The position numbers and the translations under genes are program-made. A stretch of 12,398 nucleotides of DNA. Origin: HyVt-337 sp964428895 (GTDB taxonomy: Bacteria; Planctomycetota; Phycisphaerae; SM23-33). The stretch is from contig CAYRZU010000086.1 in NCBI GenBank assembly GCA_964428895.1, positions 1-12,398 on the forward strand, given 5' to 3'. Positions 12,271 through 12,398 of this stretch are shown piece by piece. The notes beneath the pieces are model-generated. The model was not told where the DNA came from, made no database searches, and worked only from the letters and a program-made list of their open reading frames with translations. The first letter of the stretch is position 1. Every line of letters begins with the position of its first letter.

Positions 12271-12398
12271 CTAGATCTCTAAGTAGTCCGCGCCGATCAG
12301 CTCGGCCGTCAGGGCGAGGCGGTGGCGGGCGTCGCCGAAGCAGACCGCGTTGTGGTGCGGGCCGCCGCACTTGGCGTAGGCGGTCAGGAAGTCGCGCA
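12271..12398 (-). CDS. C-terminus of an L-fucose/L-arabinose isomerase-family protein (partial)
   Basis: Only the last 41 codons and TAG lie in the window; the start is beyond the right edge. The readable end contains GGPHHNAVCFGD followed by LALTAELIGADYLEI. This strongly resembles the C-terminal GG.HH...GD...ELA.LLG pattern of the L-fucose/L-arabinose isomerase family, in which a C-terminal His belongs to the metal-binding active site. These enzymes interconvert aldoses and ketoses using a divalent metal. The stop is five bases before the FGGY kinase start, so the two are translationally linked, matching the usual isomerase-then-kinase order of sugar catabolism. The family call rests on a short piece. 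Confidence 0.7.
   Translation of the reverse strand, partial: RDFLTAYAKCGGPHHNAVCFGDARHRLALTAELIGADYLEI

Overview
The window reads as a G+C-rich bacterial chromosome segment. The best guess is a Planctomycetota bacterium of the Phycisphaerae type. The basis is four adjacent secreted proteins ending in PEP-CTERM sorting tails, three of which also carry the dockerin-like calcium-loop module (GDxNLDGxVNATDLQ) typical of that group. The taxon is inferred from domain style, not from a marker gene. Nothing looks like phage, transposon or CRISPR.

Layout. 1-172: the 3' half of a tRNA-like gene (T arm plus acceptor 3' strand, no matching 5' half) followed by a clear intrinsic terminator. 279-2868 (+): two secreted PEP-CTERM proteins, a formylglycine-generating-enzyme-like (SUMF1 fold) protein and a seven-repeat RCC1-like propeller with dockerin-like loops. 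A bidirectional UUCG hairpin at 2886-2917 separates them from the minus-strand genes. 2944-5557 (-): two more PEP-CTERM/dockerin proteins, one with a propeller-like ectodomain and one with a LamG-like lectin domain. 5633-7471 (-): a cytoplasmic GH127 beta-L-arabinofuranosidase-type enzyme. 7472-7850: a divergent regulatory region holding a minus-strand terminator, palindromes and candidate promoters. 7851-8774 (+): a zinc ribbon fused to a DUF2569-like four-helix membrane domain. 8755-12398 (-): a tight gene string transcribed in the order sugar isomerase (C-terminus only), FGGY carbohydrate kinase, metal-dependent amidohydrolase, 76-residue zinc ribbon, exported coiled-coil protein.

How they may work together. 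GH127 enzymes release L-arabinose from glycans. An L-fucose/L-arabinose-type isomerase followed by an FGGY kinase would turn an aldose into a ketose phosphate. The amidohydrolase may be a lactonase-like or unrelated accessory step. The PEP-CTERM proteins would be displayed on or released from the envelope by an exosortase encoded elsewhere, with the lectin-like and propeller domains facing glycans or other ligands. This is a coherent sugar-scavenging picture, but substrate identity is inference.

The most notable structures are an exact 59-nt repeat encoding the PEP-CTERM tails of the first two genes, the 7 x 39-residue propeller, an ATGA-octapeptide-ATGA relay between the amidohydrolase and the zinc-ribbon gene, a terminator inside the leader of the GH127 gene, and the interrupted tRNA at the left edge.
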